Below, one piece after another: positions 24,832-31,611 of a stretch of DNA of 32,993 nt (positions are counted from its first letter, which is position 1; every line of letters starts with the position of its first letter). The position numbers and the translations under genes are program-made. The DNA comes from a virus. Location of the stretch: IMG/VR virus record IMGVR_UViG_3300035181_000505, positions 1 through 32,993 of that record; one strand, given 5' to 3'. Under the pieces are notes generated by a model, which saw only the letters and a program-made list of their open reading frames with translations, had not been told where the DNA came from and made no database searches.

Positions 24832-24856
24832 TTGAGATTTCCTCTGGTGCTGGTTG

Positions 24857-24892
24857 AAAAAGGTCCCGCTGTGCACCGTACAGGTAGGGACC
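24857..24892 (-). terminator. Intrinsic terminator before the ssDNA-binding gene
   Basis: GGTCCC (24892-24887) and GGGACC (24867-24862) form a six-base stem, with CTGT/ACAG able to pair in the loop, and five T follow (24861-24857). It lies between the genes at 24980 and 24831, leaving 25 bases before ATG 24831. Confidence 0.7.
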
Positions 24893-24979
24893 GGGGAGAA
24901 AATGGGTGAGGAGCATTACTGCGACAACTCGAATCGGTACTCTTCATCGAATCCGCTGGTTACACTGCTCCTCATAAAT

Positions 24980-25384
24980 TTAGACTTTAACGATGCTGGC
25001 GCGGATAAACGGGGTCACTGACAGGAATTCGGGAGCCTCGACGCCATCAACGATCATGCGGCGGACGAGGGCTTTCATGGACGAAGCGTTATAGGACTCA
25101 CTGATCATTTCATCGTACCCACAATCGCGCAGCCATTGCATAGCCGCATCTTTTTGCCCGGCTTTGGTTGAACAGTACAAGTCCGACGCTAATTGTATCC
25201 GGCCCAAACCCTCGAATGTCGCATTCTTGACTTCGAGAGCATCCATCAACTCGGGAATACGCTTGAGGCGCAGATCGTCGAGTTCCTGATTGATACCTTT
25301 CAGGGTTTCCTCGATCGCTTCTTTGCGCTCTTGGGTTTCTTTCATCTGGGACACTAGTCCCTTAAGATCACTCAGATCAGGCAT
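24980..25384 (-). CDS. Coiled-coil hypothetical protein
   Basis: The 134-residue protein has an N-terminal coiled coil (about 8-45: SQMKETQERKEAIEETLKGI and following). Next comes an ELMDALEVKNATFEGLGRIQ block and a WLRDCGYDEMI segment with MKALVRRM. This layout, a charged helix followed by a small mixed domain, is common among unassigned phage proteins encoded near recombination or replication genes, but I cannot give it a function. ATG follows AATAGGA. Its gene is followed by an intrinsic terminator-like hairpin before the ssDNA-binding gene. Confidence 0.7.
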   Translation of the reverse strand: MPDLSDLKGLVSQMKETQERKEAIEETLKGINQELDDLRLKRIPELMDALEVKNATFEGLGRIQLASDLYCSTKAGQKDAAMQWLRDCGYDEMISESYNASSMKALVRRMIVDGVEAPEFLSVTPFIRASIVKV

Positions 25385-25396
25385 ACTATATTCCTA

Positions 25397-25738
25397 TTAA
25401 ACGTTAGCGGTTGCGATGTCCAGTACACGGTAGCGATTATCTTCACGACGCCACACAAGATACCGGGGAACTTTCCGTGCCAATCCCAACGCATGACCAG
25501 TTGCGAAGATCGCTGTTGGCTGGCCAGTTGTGATGATAAAGTCACGGCTCTCGTCGTATTCCTCGACGAAACGGGCTACGTTCCCAGACCAAACGGACTG
25601 AACGGACGAATTGGGATGCAGCGGCATATCGCTGCGGGTGATGAATCGGATATCTCCATATATTATTGCGGGAGAGTAGTCCATGGCGTTGCCTTGAGAG
25701 ACTTGCTCTTTAACTACCCATACTATCGGCTTAATCAT
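25397..25738 (-). CDS. Hypothetical protein (113 aa), first gene after promoter
   Basis: The 113-residue product has a beta start (PIVWVVKEQVSQG), a helical centre (VARFVEEYDESRDFIITTG) and the segment ATGHALGLARKVPRYLVWRR, ending in a beta strand (YRVLDIATANV). I do not recognise a family. It is 13 bases upstream of the coiled-coil gene and directly downstream of a good sigma-70 promoter, so it leads the replication operon. The ribosome site is GATAGGA. Confidence 0.65.
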   Translation of the reverse strand: MIKPIVWVVKEQVSQGNAMDYSPAIIYGDIRFITRSDMPLHPNSSVQSVWSGNVARFVEEYDESRDFIITTGQPTAIFATGHALGLARKVPRYLVWRREDNRYRVLDIATANV

Positions 25739-25769
25739 CTTTAAATCCTATCATCTATCGTGTACCCCG

Positions 25770-25798
25770 AGTATACCACGCCGGGGCGATCGTGTCTA
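25770..25798 (-). promoter_or_regulatory. Sigma-70 promoter for the 25738-24980 genes
   Basis: On the minus strand TAGACA (25798-25793), 17 bases, TATACT (25775-25770). Five of six bases match in each hexamer. It lies in the only gap between the helicase stop (25803) and ATG 25738. CCCCG/CGGGG arms flank the -10 box and could form a hairpin. Confidence 0.7.
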
Positions 25799-25802
25799 GT
25801 AT

Positions 25803-27536
25803 CTATTCACCTACAAGGGAGATATCCTTCCCTGCTTTTAGACGGGTCATGATATATTCCTCTATTCCCATCTTTTCAGCGATGGCTGCGATTATCGCTT
25901 CATCGATGGTCTTTTCCATCACCATGTCGACTATTGTAACGGTCCGATGTTGGCCGATTCGGTGGGCACGGTCTTCACTTTGCGCACGATCAATATATGC
26001 ATTAGTCCCGGAATAGTAGACCATGGTGTCGTCCATTCCGGATATAAGAGTAAGTCCAAGACCTGCCGTAGCTGGATTGCCCACGAAGAATCGAAGGGAT
26101 GGGTCGTTGCAATATCGATCTTCAATTCTTGAGCGTTCTTCTTTGTCAGTTGCTCCATAGTACAACGCCACACTATCAGGGCCATACTTTTCGGACAGCT
26201 TTGTTGCGATATATTCGAGTTCATGAACAAACGTGCTCCATACAATGAATTTACTGCCATCGAAGTGGTCAGCAATCAGGTCAAAAAATGAATCCATCTT
26301 GGGATTCGACTTCAGCGGTTCCAACGTTACTTTTTCAGTCAGGGGGTCCTGCCGGGGCAACCATCCACCCACGATCTGACGCCACCTAAGGACACGCTCA
26401 AGTACGTTATCTACCTTGATAAGCGGGGCGTTCGGGTCATCACTCATTCCCTTCTTGATCATCTTCAAAAGCGCTTTCTGCTCAGGGGTCGCCGTGACAT
26501 AACGCTGTTTTATCATTTTAGGCGGCAGATTAAGGACGCCCTTACCTACTTCGACTGTATATGGCTCAATCAGGGTCATCAATTCTTCGACATTCTTGAA
26601 CCCGATAATCTGCTTGCCCTCGTAACCGCCCATTTCTATATAGCGCGTCTTGAACGACCACCAATCTCCGGCACCGATGATGTTGGGGTCTAGAAATTCA
26701 TATTGTGCGAATAGGTCTTGAAGACCGATCGCAATGGGTGTTCCGTTGAGTATGATTCGATACGCGGAAGCATCGCGAAATTCAATCGTGCGCTTCGTTC
26801 GGAGAGCCGTGGGGTTCTTAATGCGTGAGGATTCATCGCAGATGACCATGACATTGCGATGGGGGAAGAAACCACAAACACTATCGAATAAGGATTCTGA
26901 GACACCAAGACCTTCCACTGATACCGCGAGGACTTGAAGCTTCCCGGATTTCCGGTCGTTATAGAAGTCCTGCAACCACCCGGCTTTGGTTTCATGAGAT
27001 TTGAACTCATATTCAACGGTGGCGTACTTGAGCAACTCTTTCCGCCACGTAGCTCGAAGGGTAGAGGGGCAAACAATGACAACTGAATCGATCTGCCCGC
27101 CAAGGTACCGAGCGCAAGCCAAATGGATCGCAGCAAATGTTTTGCCTGTCCCCATCTTCGCGAACCATGCGGCAGCAGGAAGGTTCCAAACTTTGTCGAG
27201 CATGCGGCGTTGATGGTCCATAGGGTCGTAGGGCGTTGCGGACTTTTTGAAGTCATATAGATGGTACGGGAAGGGCTGATATATAGGCCCGCTCGTGAGC
27301 GCCTCATAATTCCTGATAGCTTCGGATGCTTCTGGTGAAAGAACATATTCGATAATGTGTTTGGATTGATTCAGGTGTTGGATGTTGCCACGAGTTAACG
27401 GCATCTGCCAAGTCTTGGACTTTGGTTCAAATCGGCGGGCTGGGAAATTGCGCATGGCATCCGCCAGAAAGAACGGGGCGACCATCTGTAATCTTTTTGT
27501 TTTCGGCAGGTAACCTACTTTGACTTGATTATTCAC
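25803..27536 (-). CDS. SNF2-type superfamily 2 helicase
   Basis: The 577-residue protein has all SF2/SNF2 motifs: DHQRRMLDK (107-115), Walker A MGTGKT (128-133), DESSRIKN (234-241), NGTP (264-267), then DPNIIG-W-x-F in the second lobe. Late motifs are STFVHELE, GNPATAGLGL and QSEDRAHRIGQ with Arg fingers. Such enzymes use ATP to move on double-stranded DNA, remodel proteins on it or help replication start. It starts with GTG 27536, which overlaps the previous stop (GTGA) and has GGAGG upstream. Similar helicases sit beside polymerase and primase genes in many podoviruses. Confidence 0.9.
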   Translation of the reverse strand: MNNQVKVGYLPKTKRLQMVAPFFLADAMRNFPARRFEPKSKTWQMPLTRGNIQHLNQSKHIIEYVLSPEASEAIRNYEALTSGPIYQPFPYHLYDFKKSATPYDPMDHQRRMLDKVWNLPAAAWFAKMGTGKTFAAIHLACARYLGGQIDSVVIVCPSTLRATWRKELLKYATVEYEFKSHETKAGWLQDFYNDRKSGKLQVLAVSVEGLGVSESLFDSVCGFFPHRNVMVICDESSRIKNPTALRTKRTIEFRDASAYRIILNGTPIAIGLQDLFAQYEFLDPNIIGAGDWWSFKTRYIEMGGYEGKQIIGFKNVEELMTLIEPYTVEVGKGVLNLPPKMIKQRYVTATPEQKALLKMIKKGMSDDPNAPLIKVDNVLERVLRWRQIVGGWLPRQDPLTEKVTLEPLKSNPKMDSFFDLIADHFDGSKFIVWSTFVHELEYIATKLSEKYGPDSVALYYGATDKEERSRIEDRYCNDPSLRFFVGNPATAGLGLTLISGMDDTMVYYSGTNAYIDRAQSEDRAHRIGQHRTVTIVDMVMEKTIDEAIIAAIAEKMGIEEYIMTRLKAGKDISLVGE

Positions 27537-28489
27537 TTTTTGGCCCCTCCTTCTGCCTGCTCTGCGGTGGCGGTGGCGATGGTGAGACTATTCTTTTCGC
27601 AAATGTCTGCAATGTAGGCAATGGTACCACCAGCATTGGCTATTCGTGTACATGAGTCCGCTACATCGTCTGAATCACACAGTTCGGATGCGTATTGACA
27701 TAGCCAGTCAGTTATTGCAATCTGAGCTTTCTTGCATGCATGCAGCAGCGCGACATTTACTGGTTGCCGGGGTGTTGCATACGGAACAACTGACACGTCA
27801 ATCCAGCGACGGTCGCCGAATGTCGTAAAGTACAGGCTGCATGACTTCCGGCCATGGGGCTTCTCAGACCAATCGACAACGGCTTTGTGCAGTTGCTTCA
27901 CGCCGTCTTTGAACAGCAGCCCGCTACCCTGCGCAATCAGCCGCAGCAGTTGGTCATGGTTGTCACGCGCTTGCTCAGTCCACGGCACCAACAGCAAGTC
28001 CAGATCACGGGTAAAGCTGCCGTGCATCACGCATGCGTAGCCGTACTGCCAAGCGACAATTCGTGCTTGCGTATAAACACGGGCGTAGTCGGGGTCAATG
28101 ATTCCGTAAGGCTGACCTTCCGCCCCCCGCCCTTCCGGTTGCTGCGTGTACCCATTCGCCTGATTCATCAGATTTGAAAACTGGCATGTATCGTACGGTT
28201 GCTGTGCTGGCTGTGCTGGCTGTGCTGGCTGTGCTGGCTGTGCTGGCTGTGCCTTGGTGAGTTGGGATCGCAGAATAGCAGTTTCGGCAGACTCACTTTG
28301 CTCGTAAATCAATCTAACTTCTGACTCGGCTTGTTTAGCAGCTTTAACCTCCGACTCCAGTTCCTTCACACGGTCTGCCTGTGCTGCGAGTGCATCTGCC
28401 GAGTTACCCATTAGGTTTACAACGGCTAGAGTTCCGTCTAGCCAATCGACTTGGTTGCGTAACCGTTCTATCAATTCTTCAACCTTCAT
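27533..28489 (-). CDS. Nucleotidyltransferase-like protein with Ala-Gln-Pro repeat linker
   Basis: The start at 28489 has AGGAG at good spacing. The 318-residue product has an N-terminal coiled coil (about 1-78), then an Ala-Gln-Pro repeat (81-97) linking to a C-terminal domain. That domain contains HGSFTRDLDLLLVPW (156-170): Gly157-Ser158 and Asp162/Asp164 fit the polymerase-beta-type nucleotidyltransferase motif, and Asp231 (WIDVSVV) can be the third metal ligand. What it transfers, and to what, is unknown. The stop overlaps the helicase start by GTGA. The repeat is encoded by a 9-bp minisatellite and could vary between relatives. Confidence 0.7.
   Translation of the reverse strand: MKVEELIERLRNQVDWLDGTLAVVNLMGNSADALAAQADRVKELESEVKAAKQAESEVRLIYEQSESAETAILRSQLTKAQPAQPAQPAQPAQPAQQPYDTCQFSNLMNQANGYTQQPEGRGAEGQPYGIIDPDYARVYTQARIVAWQYGYACVMHGSFTRDLDLLLVPWTEQARDNHDQLLRLIAQGSGLLFKDGVKQLHKAVVDWSEKPHGRKSCSLYFTTFGDRRWIDVSVVPYATPRQPVNVALLHACKKAQIAITDWLCQYASELCDSDDVADSCTRIANAGGTIAYIADICEKNSLTIATATAEQAEGGAKK
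28201..28253 (-). repeat. 9-bp tandem repeat encoding Ala-Gln-Pro
   Basis: The plus-strand unit GCTGTGCTG occurs five times perfectly at 28201-28245, plus a partial sixth copy. On the minus strand it gives repeated CAG-CCA-GCA type codons and an Ala-Gln-Pro linker. Perfect copies suggest recent slippage. Confidence 0.95.
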
Positions 28490-28739
28490 TTGAATCTCCT
28501 TGTATTGCGTAGAGTGGTGCAAAGCGGTCATATCCTGCACCCTCTGTCAGAGTAAACATTCGCGCGTTTTGCAATTGGCTTACGTTGGCGACAACACCAA
28601 CACCCTGCGCGTTGTCGAGGATGGAGAGGGCTGTATCAATCTCGGCTGATGGAAAATCCATGCGCAGCAACACTTGCTTATAGGCGTCCCGCAACTTGGC
28701 AACATCAGAGGCGGGGATGATGTAGTGGGTGGAGGTCAT
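28479..28739 (-). CDS. Hypothetical protein (86 aa)
   Basis: The 86-residue product is a helix-rich small protein (ASDVAKLRDAYKQVLLRMDF; SAEIDTALSILDNAQGVG). It overlaps the previous gene by ATGA and the nucleotidyltransferase start by 11 bases. The overlap also carries the ribosome site of that gene, so translation is probably coupled. I do not recognise the family. Confidence 0.7.
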   Translation of the reverse strand: MTSTHYIIPASDVAKLRDAYKQVLLRMDFPSAEIDTALSILDNAQGVGVVANVSQLQNARMFTLTEGAGYDRFAPLYAIQGDSNEG

Positions 28740-28945
28740 ATCACCACCTTGCCTTCGTTCAATGCCTCTGCTCGCGCGTCAGCGAATGCCTTTGTCCTAC
28801 AATCATCAACAACGTGGTATTCAGACAAACTACCCGCTGCGCGTTTCGCGACCACGAACCGGCCCTCGTGGGGGACAACAATAAATTTGTCGGTGGAATG
28901 GGCGATCATTCCGGGACGGGCGGGAAATCGGATTATATTACTCAT
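28736..28945 (-). CDS. Hypothetical protein (69 aa)
   Basis: The 69-residue product starts MSNIIRFPARPGMIAHSTD, followed by a small beta sheet (FIVVPHEGRFVVAKR) and a C-terminal helix (AFADARAEALNEG). It overlaps both neighbours by 4-8 bases. The arrangement suits a small DNA- or protein-binding accessory factor, but that is only a guess and no family is recognised. Confidence 0.7.
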   Translation of the reverse strand: MSNIIRFPARPGMIAHSTDKFIVVPHEGRFVVAKRAAGSLSEYHVVDDCRTKAFADARAEALNEGKVVI

Positions 28946-29078
28946 TATTCATTTCCTCCAAAGCTTGGTTATCTCGATCTTCGTCTGAGCGATCTTCAGC
29001 GCGATTCCAATCCAAGGCATCCGCTTCATCACTCGTGAGATCATCGTTTGCAATGCGGCGGCGAATCGAATGATCCAT
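28938..29078 (-). CDS. Small acidic hypothetical protein (46 aa)
   Basis: ATG 29078 has TTGGAG seven bases upstream. The 46-residue product is strongly charged, with acidic clusters (DDLTSDEADALDW; EDRSDEDRDN). It overlaps the next gene by 8 bases, which supports translation. Another frame, 28949-29131, lies almost wholly over it; probably one of the two predominates. Function unknown. Confidence 0.6.
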   Translation of the reverse strand: MDHSIRRRIANDDLTSDEADALDWNRAEDRSDEDRDNQALEEMNNE

Positions 29079-29131
29079 GTTGACTCCAATAAAAGGTAAA
29101 TGGTACAGCAAAACCAGAACAGCCAGATCAC
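28949..29131 (-). CDS. Possible overlapping small membrane protein (60 aa, GTG start)
   Basis: GTG 29131 sits in GTGA with the stop of the 29493 gene, as in translational coupling. The 60-residue product has an N-terminal membrane-type helix (IWLFWFCCTIYLLL) and a basic C-terminal half. It overlaps the 46-residue acidic frame in another frame, and there is no ribosome site. It may be a true overlapping gene or an accidental open frame. Confidence 0.3.
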   Translation of the reverse strand: MIWLFWFCCTIYLLLESTWIIRFAAALQTMISRVMKRMPWIGIALKIAQTKIEITKLWRK

Positions 29132-29493
29132 GATGGAGTCTTCGGCATGACCGTCGCGTCGGTGAACTTGACGACGTTGACGAAACCGCCCGTGTCGATT
29201 GATGTGTAACCATCATTCGGCCATGTACCAAGATGGGGGACGAACTGACCAACAAGGTCTGAATACCACATCAGCGGGTCCTTACACCCATGGATATAAA
29301 GGTGCGTCTGGGGATTAGCCCTCGTCTTGCCGGGAATCTCGATCTTCATGGTTTTCCGGGGGGCGCTCTCGGGGGCCGGAGCCATATCAGGTCGGGGTAG
29401 GGGCGTCGAGCGCAGCGGTGGTACCACGGTGGTACCCGGAGGAGCTATCGCGACAGCTATCGCTACGCGTAGTCTGGTCATCCAGTTAATCAT
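29128..29493 (-). CDS. Hypothetical protein with N-terminal hydrophobic segment (121 aa)
   Basis: I choose ATG 29493, preceded by TATAGGA; the longer frame starts before it with no ribosome site. The product starts MINWMTRLRVAIAVAIAPPG, a short hydrophobic stretch that could be a signal peptide or membrane anchor, followed by a Pro-rich linker and a C-terminal domain with HLYIHGCKDPLMWYSD. It may be exported or membrane-bound, but the family is unknown. It has its own promoter and a structured leader. Confidence 0.6.
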   Translation of the reverse strand: MINWMTRLRVAIAVAIAPPGTTVVPPLRSTPLPRPDMAPAPESAPRKTMKIEIPGKTRANPQTHLYIHGCKDPLMWYSDLVGQFVPHLGTWPNDGYTSIDTGGFVNVVKFTDATVMPKTPS

Positions 29494-29520
29494 CTTGAAT
29501 CCTATAAGGGCTATTGGGGT

Positions 29521-29591
29521 GCTGGTTCTTTTTAAGGTGGGAGCCAGCAAGACCACCGCTACGTTTAATACCGGACGGTAGCCGTGTCCGG
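29521..29591 (-). promoter_or_regulatory. Structured mRNA leader (two hairpins)
   Basis: After the promoter at 29599-29627, the minus-strand leader can form CCGGAC...GTCCGG (29591-29571) and GCTGG...CCAGC (29547-29521). The leader before ATG 29493 is about 100 bases, unusually long for this genome. It may control translation or read-through. Confidence 0.45.
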
Positions 29592-29598
29592 AAATCCG

Positions 29599-29627
29599 AT
29601 TCTATCAGAGGTCGGGGGCCGTGTCCA
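29599..29627 (-). promoter_or_regulatory. Sigma-70 promoter for the 29493 gene block
   Basis: On the minus strand TGGACA (29627-29622), 17 bases, TAGAAT (29604-29599), each one base off consensus. It lies in the gap after the stop of the Ala/Lys-rich protein (29640). A GC-rich hairpin, GGGGGC...GCCCCC (29633-29614), spans the -35 box. Confidence 0.65.
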
Positions 29628-29639
29628 GCCCCCCTTCCA

Positions 29640-30383
29640 TCAGGCTTCAGCTGTTTCAGCTGTTTCAGCTTCGGGCTTGGTGGCTTTCGCTGCCTTCTTC
29701 ACAGCGGCTGCTTCTTCGCGGGCGGCTTTGGCATCTGCCTTGGCTTGTGCCTTGGCGCGGATAACTTCCGTACCATCGATGTCCAGCGTAGCAATGGCTT
29801 CCTTGACTGAATCCATGGTTAGTGTGCCTTTCTTGAGAGCGCCACGCATGCGATTGCGGAAGTTCATCGATTGCTGGCCGATGTTCAGCTTGGTATAGGG
29901 GTTCTCTTCCATACCCAACACGAACTTGGCCAGTTGAATCACGCCGTTGGGACCAACGCCATCCAGAGCGATCGCCAATTCATCATTGCTGCGCAATTGG
30001 CCTGTGGTGCCCTTGACGTATGCACCTGACTTCACACGGTCGGCCAATACCAACATGGAGCCAACATACTTCTTACCATCAGCTTGTAGTACAGCAATAC
30101 GCTCAGCCCGCTCAGCAGCTTTGGCTTCGGCAGCTTGTTTACGGGCAGCGACTTTTTCGGAGTTCGCGGCATCCTTGGCCAGCTTTGCAGCAGCTTTGGC
30201 TTCGGCTTTTGCTTTCGCGGCGGCTTCTGCGGCTTCTTTCTTTGCGGCACCTGCGATGTCGGTGCCTGTGGAACCGTCTGCGTTCTTTGCGTCTGCTGTC
30301 TGTGTGCCGGCGAGGAATTTCGCGGTGTTTTCGGCTTGGGTTTCGTCGGTAGTCTTCTTCGTGGTCTTTGGTGCTTTTGCCAT
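29640..30383 (-). CDS. Ala/Lys-rich protein, paralogue A of a two-member family
   Basis: The 247-residue product has a long basic Ala/Lys/Glu-rich N-terminal region (1-100, AAAKAKAEAKAAAKLAKDA-type), a compact core (about 104-200) with GAYVKGTTGQ and NPYTKLNIGQQSMNFRNRMR, then an Ala/Lys-rich tail. The core aligns without gaps to that of the 32142 protein at a constant offset of 40 residues. The basic tails resemble histone H1-type or HU-like DNA-coating sequences, so an early DNA-binding or nucleoid-shaping role is possible. The gene starts after AAAGGAG and follows a strong promoter. Confidence 0.75.
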   Translation of the reverse strand: MAKAPKTTKKTTDETQAENTAKFLAGTQTADAKNADGSTGTDIAGAAKKEAAEAAAKAKAEAKAAAKLAKDAANSEKVAARKQAAEAKAAERAERIAVLQADGKKYVGSMLVLADRVKSGAYVKGTTGQLRSNDELAIALDGVGPNGVIQLAKFVLGMEENPYTKLNIGQQSMNFRNRMRGALKKGTLTMDSVKEAIATLDIDGTEVIRAKAQAKADAKAAREEAAAVKKAAKATKPEAETAETAEA

Positions 30384-30396
30384 GGTAGGCTCCTTT

Positions 30397-30414
30397 AAAA
30401 ATGCCCCGTAGGGC
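30397..30414 (-). promoter_or_regulatory. Small UACG-tetraloop hairpin and T run in the leader
   Basis: The minus strand reads GCCC, TACG, GGGC, then A and five T (30414-30397). UNCG loops are very stable. The stem is only four pairs, so this could be an attenuator or a protected 5' leader rather than a full terminator. It lies between promoter and ribosome site. Confidence 0.4.
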
Positions 30415-30436
30415 GGTTGAGTAACTTAGAATCTCT

Positions 30437-30465
30437 ATTGTAGCATAGGGGAGGGGGGTTGTCAA
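30437..30465 (-). promoter_or_regulatory. Near-consensus sigma-70 promoter for the Ala/Lys-rich gene
   Basis: TTGACA (30465-30460), 17 bases, TACAAT (30442-30437) followed by AGAG on the minus strand. The -35 is exact and the -10 differs at one base. It sits in the gap between the gene ending at 30492 and ATG 30383. Confidence 0.78.
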
Positions 30466-30491
30466 CCTCCCTCTCGGGACACATTCACACA

Positions 30492-30743
30492 CTATTCATC
30501 TTGTGGTGTCGGTGCGTACGCTAATATAGCGCCCGGAATGTTAGCTGAAAACTGGATGTTGAAATTCGTATTGTTCGGTCCGGCTTGTGGTGGTCGCATG
30601 TTCCTAAATTGGTTCACTCCGGCCCGTGGAGCCTTCCAGTTGAAATCATTGTACATCGACTTCGGGGTTCCATCCTCCCATATAGGGCGGATGATTAGGT
30701 TCACTGCGTCGATGTCGACGCCTCGGGGCTTTTTGGGGTTCAT
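30492..30743 (-). CDS. Hypothetical protein (83 aa)
   Basis: The 83-residue product begins NPKKPRGVDIDAVNLIIRP and is rich in Asn, Pro, Arg and aromatic residues (FNWKAPRAGVNQFRN), with no transmembrane helix. It is downstream of the 31036 gene, whose stop overlaps its start. No family is recognised. Composition suggests a small, partly disordered binding protein. Confidence 0.65.
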   Translation of the reverse strand: MNPKKPRGVDIDAVNLIIRPIWEDGTPKSMYNDFNWKAPRAGVNQFRNMRPPQAGPNNTNFNIQFSANIPGAILAYAPTPQDE

Positions 30744-31036
30744 AAATCTTGTCCTTTCATGAAGACGTTAAGGTAGTAGACATTGCGCACTCGTCCGTCC
30801 GGACATCCGAACGATCGGTATTGGCGTAGTTGCCCGGTGAGGGTACAGCCCCGGCAATCGAGGTCCGGACGGGACTTCCGTACGATTTTCATCAGGCGAT
30901 TGCGGTCTGTGAGGGCTTGTATCCGCGCTTCTTTTTCAGACATTCCTTGATCTTCGTACTCCAGCAGGTCCCACCGATATTGGCCGGGGAAGACTTCTGT
31001 TGGCGTTTTTATGGTCGTGAACGGGTCGGACTTCAT
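30740..31036 (-). CDS. Hypothetical protein with Cys residues (98 aa)
   Basis: The 98-residue product has a helical centre with MSEKEARIQALTDRNRLMKI, then Cys residues (RPDLDCRGCTLTG and SFGCPDGRV), which could bind zinc. It overlaps both neighbours by 4 bases. I do not recognise the family. A small zinc-ribbon-like binding protein is possible. Confidence 0.65.
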   Translation of the reverse strand: MKSDPFTTIKTPTEVFPGQYRWDLLEYEDQGMSEKEARIQALTDRNRLMKIVRKSRPDLDCRGCTLTGQLRQYRSFGCPDGRVRNVYYLNVFMKGQDL

Positions 31037-31242
31037 GCAACCACCGAAAAGTGAAAATGGACCATATGTTGTAGAGCATCCGTACCGATGAAAACGGGGA
31101 AGAATCGGCCTTCCGCATTCCGAGCGATGAAGTAGCGCAGGTGATTCGCGCCCTCATAGCCGAATTTCTTTTCTACCGCCTTGATTGCATTCGCCTCTGT
31201 AGCGTATGTGACCGATGAATCGAGTGTGATTAGTTTCGCCAT
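31033..31242 (-). CDS. Hypothetical protein (69 aa)
   Basis: I choose ATG 31242, with a GGGAGGA ribosome site and next to the upstream stop (31244), over a longer frame at 31287. The 69-residue product has a helix (EANAIKAVEKKFGYEGANHL) and strands with FIARNAEGRFFPVFIG. The pattern resembles small phage inhibitor-type folds, but no family is clear. Confidence 0.7.
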   Translation of the reverse strand: MAKLITLDSSVTYATEANAIKAVEKKFGYEGANHLRYFIARNAEGRFFPVFIGTDALQHMVHFHFSVVA

Positions 31243-31243
31243 T

Positions 31244-31531
31244 TCAGTATCCTCCCTCTGTAGTGTTGCCATCCTTATCGACGCCAATCGCTGTGTGCTC
31301 CAGCAGGACGATAATTCCGGTGACGTGGTCTGTCCTGATTTCGATAATTGCGTCTTCCGGGCGGATGGTGCCTGTCTCGATTAGCACTGCTTCAAGCGCT
31401 ATGTCTAGTTCGGCCATGTCTCCGTCTGTCGCCCCGCTGTTAATAGCGTGATTCCAATCGTAGACCACCTTCGCCAGCTTCGTGCGGCGCTCTGCCGCCA
31501 CACTCTTGGGGTGTTGTGTCTTTACTACCAT
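31244..31531 (-). CDS. Hypothetical protein (95 aa)
   Basis: ATG 31531 has AGGAG upstream; a GTG frame at 31549 is just within the leader. The 95-residue product has an N-terminal basic region (VVKTQHPKSVAAERR), a helix-rich middle (VVYDWNHAINSGATDGD) and beta strands in the C-terminal half. I do not recognise it. Its leader box is nearly identical to that of the 32142 gene. Confidence 0.65.
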   Translation of the reverse strand: MVVKTQHPKSVAAERRTKLAKVVYDWNHAINSGATDGDMAELDIALEAVLIETGTIRPEDAIIEIRTDHVTGIIVLLEHTAIGVDKDGNTTEGGY

Positions 31532-31539
31532 GTCTGTTC

Positions 31540-31554
31540 TCCTATTCACTATGT
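31540..31554 (-). promoter_or_regulatory. Conserved leader box before ATG 31531
   Basis: The 15-base minus-strand sequence ACATAGTGAATAGGA lies 8 bases before ATG 31531. It matches the box before ATG 32142 at 14 of 15 bases. It contains the ribosome site AGGA and could be shared translation or transcription control. Confidence 0.55.
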
Positions 31555-31611
31555 CAGGCTTGCGAAATGCTCCCGCGATCAGCCCCCTGTCACGGGGCGA
31601 TCACTGAGGCA

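Noticed and set aside
26690-27346. 218-residue minus-strand frame inside the helicase gene
   Set aside because: It overlaps the SNF2 motifs in another frame; the helicase frame is clearly real.
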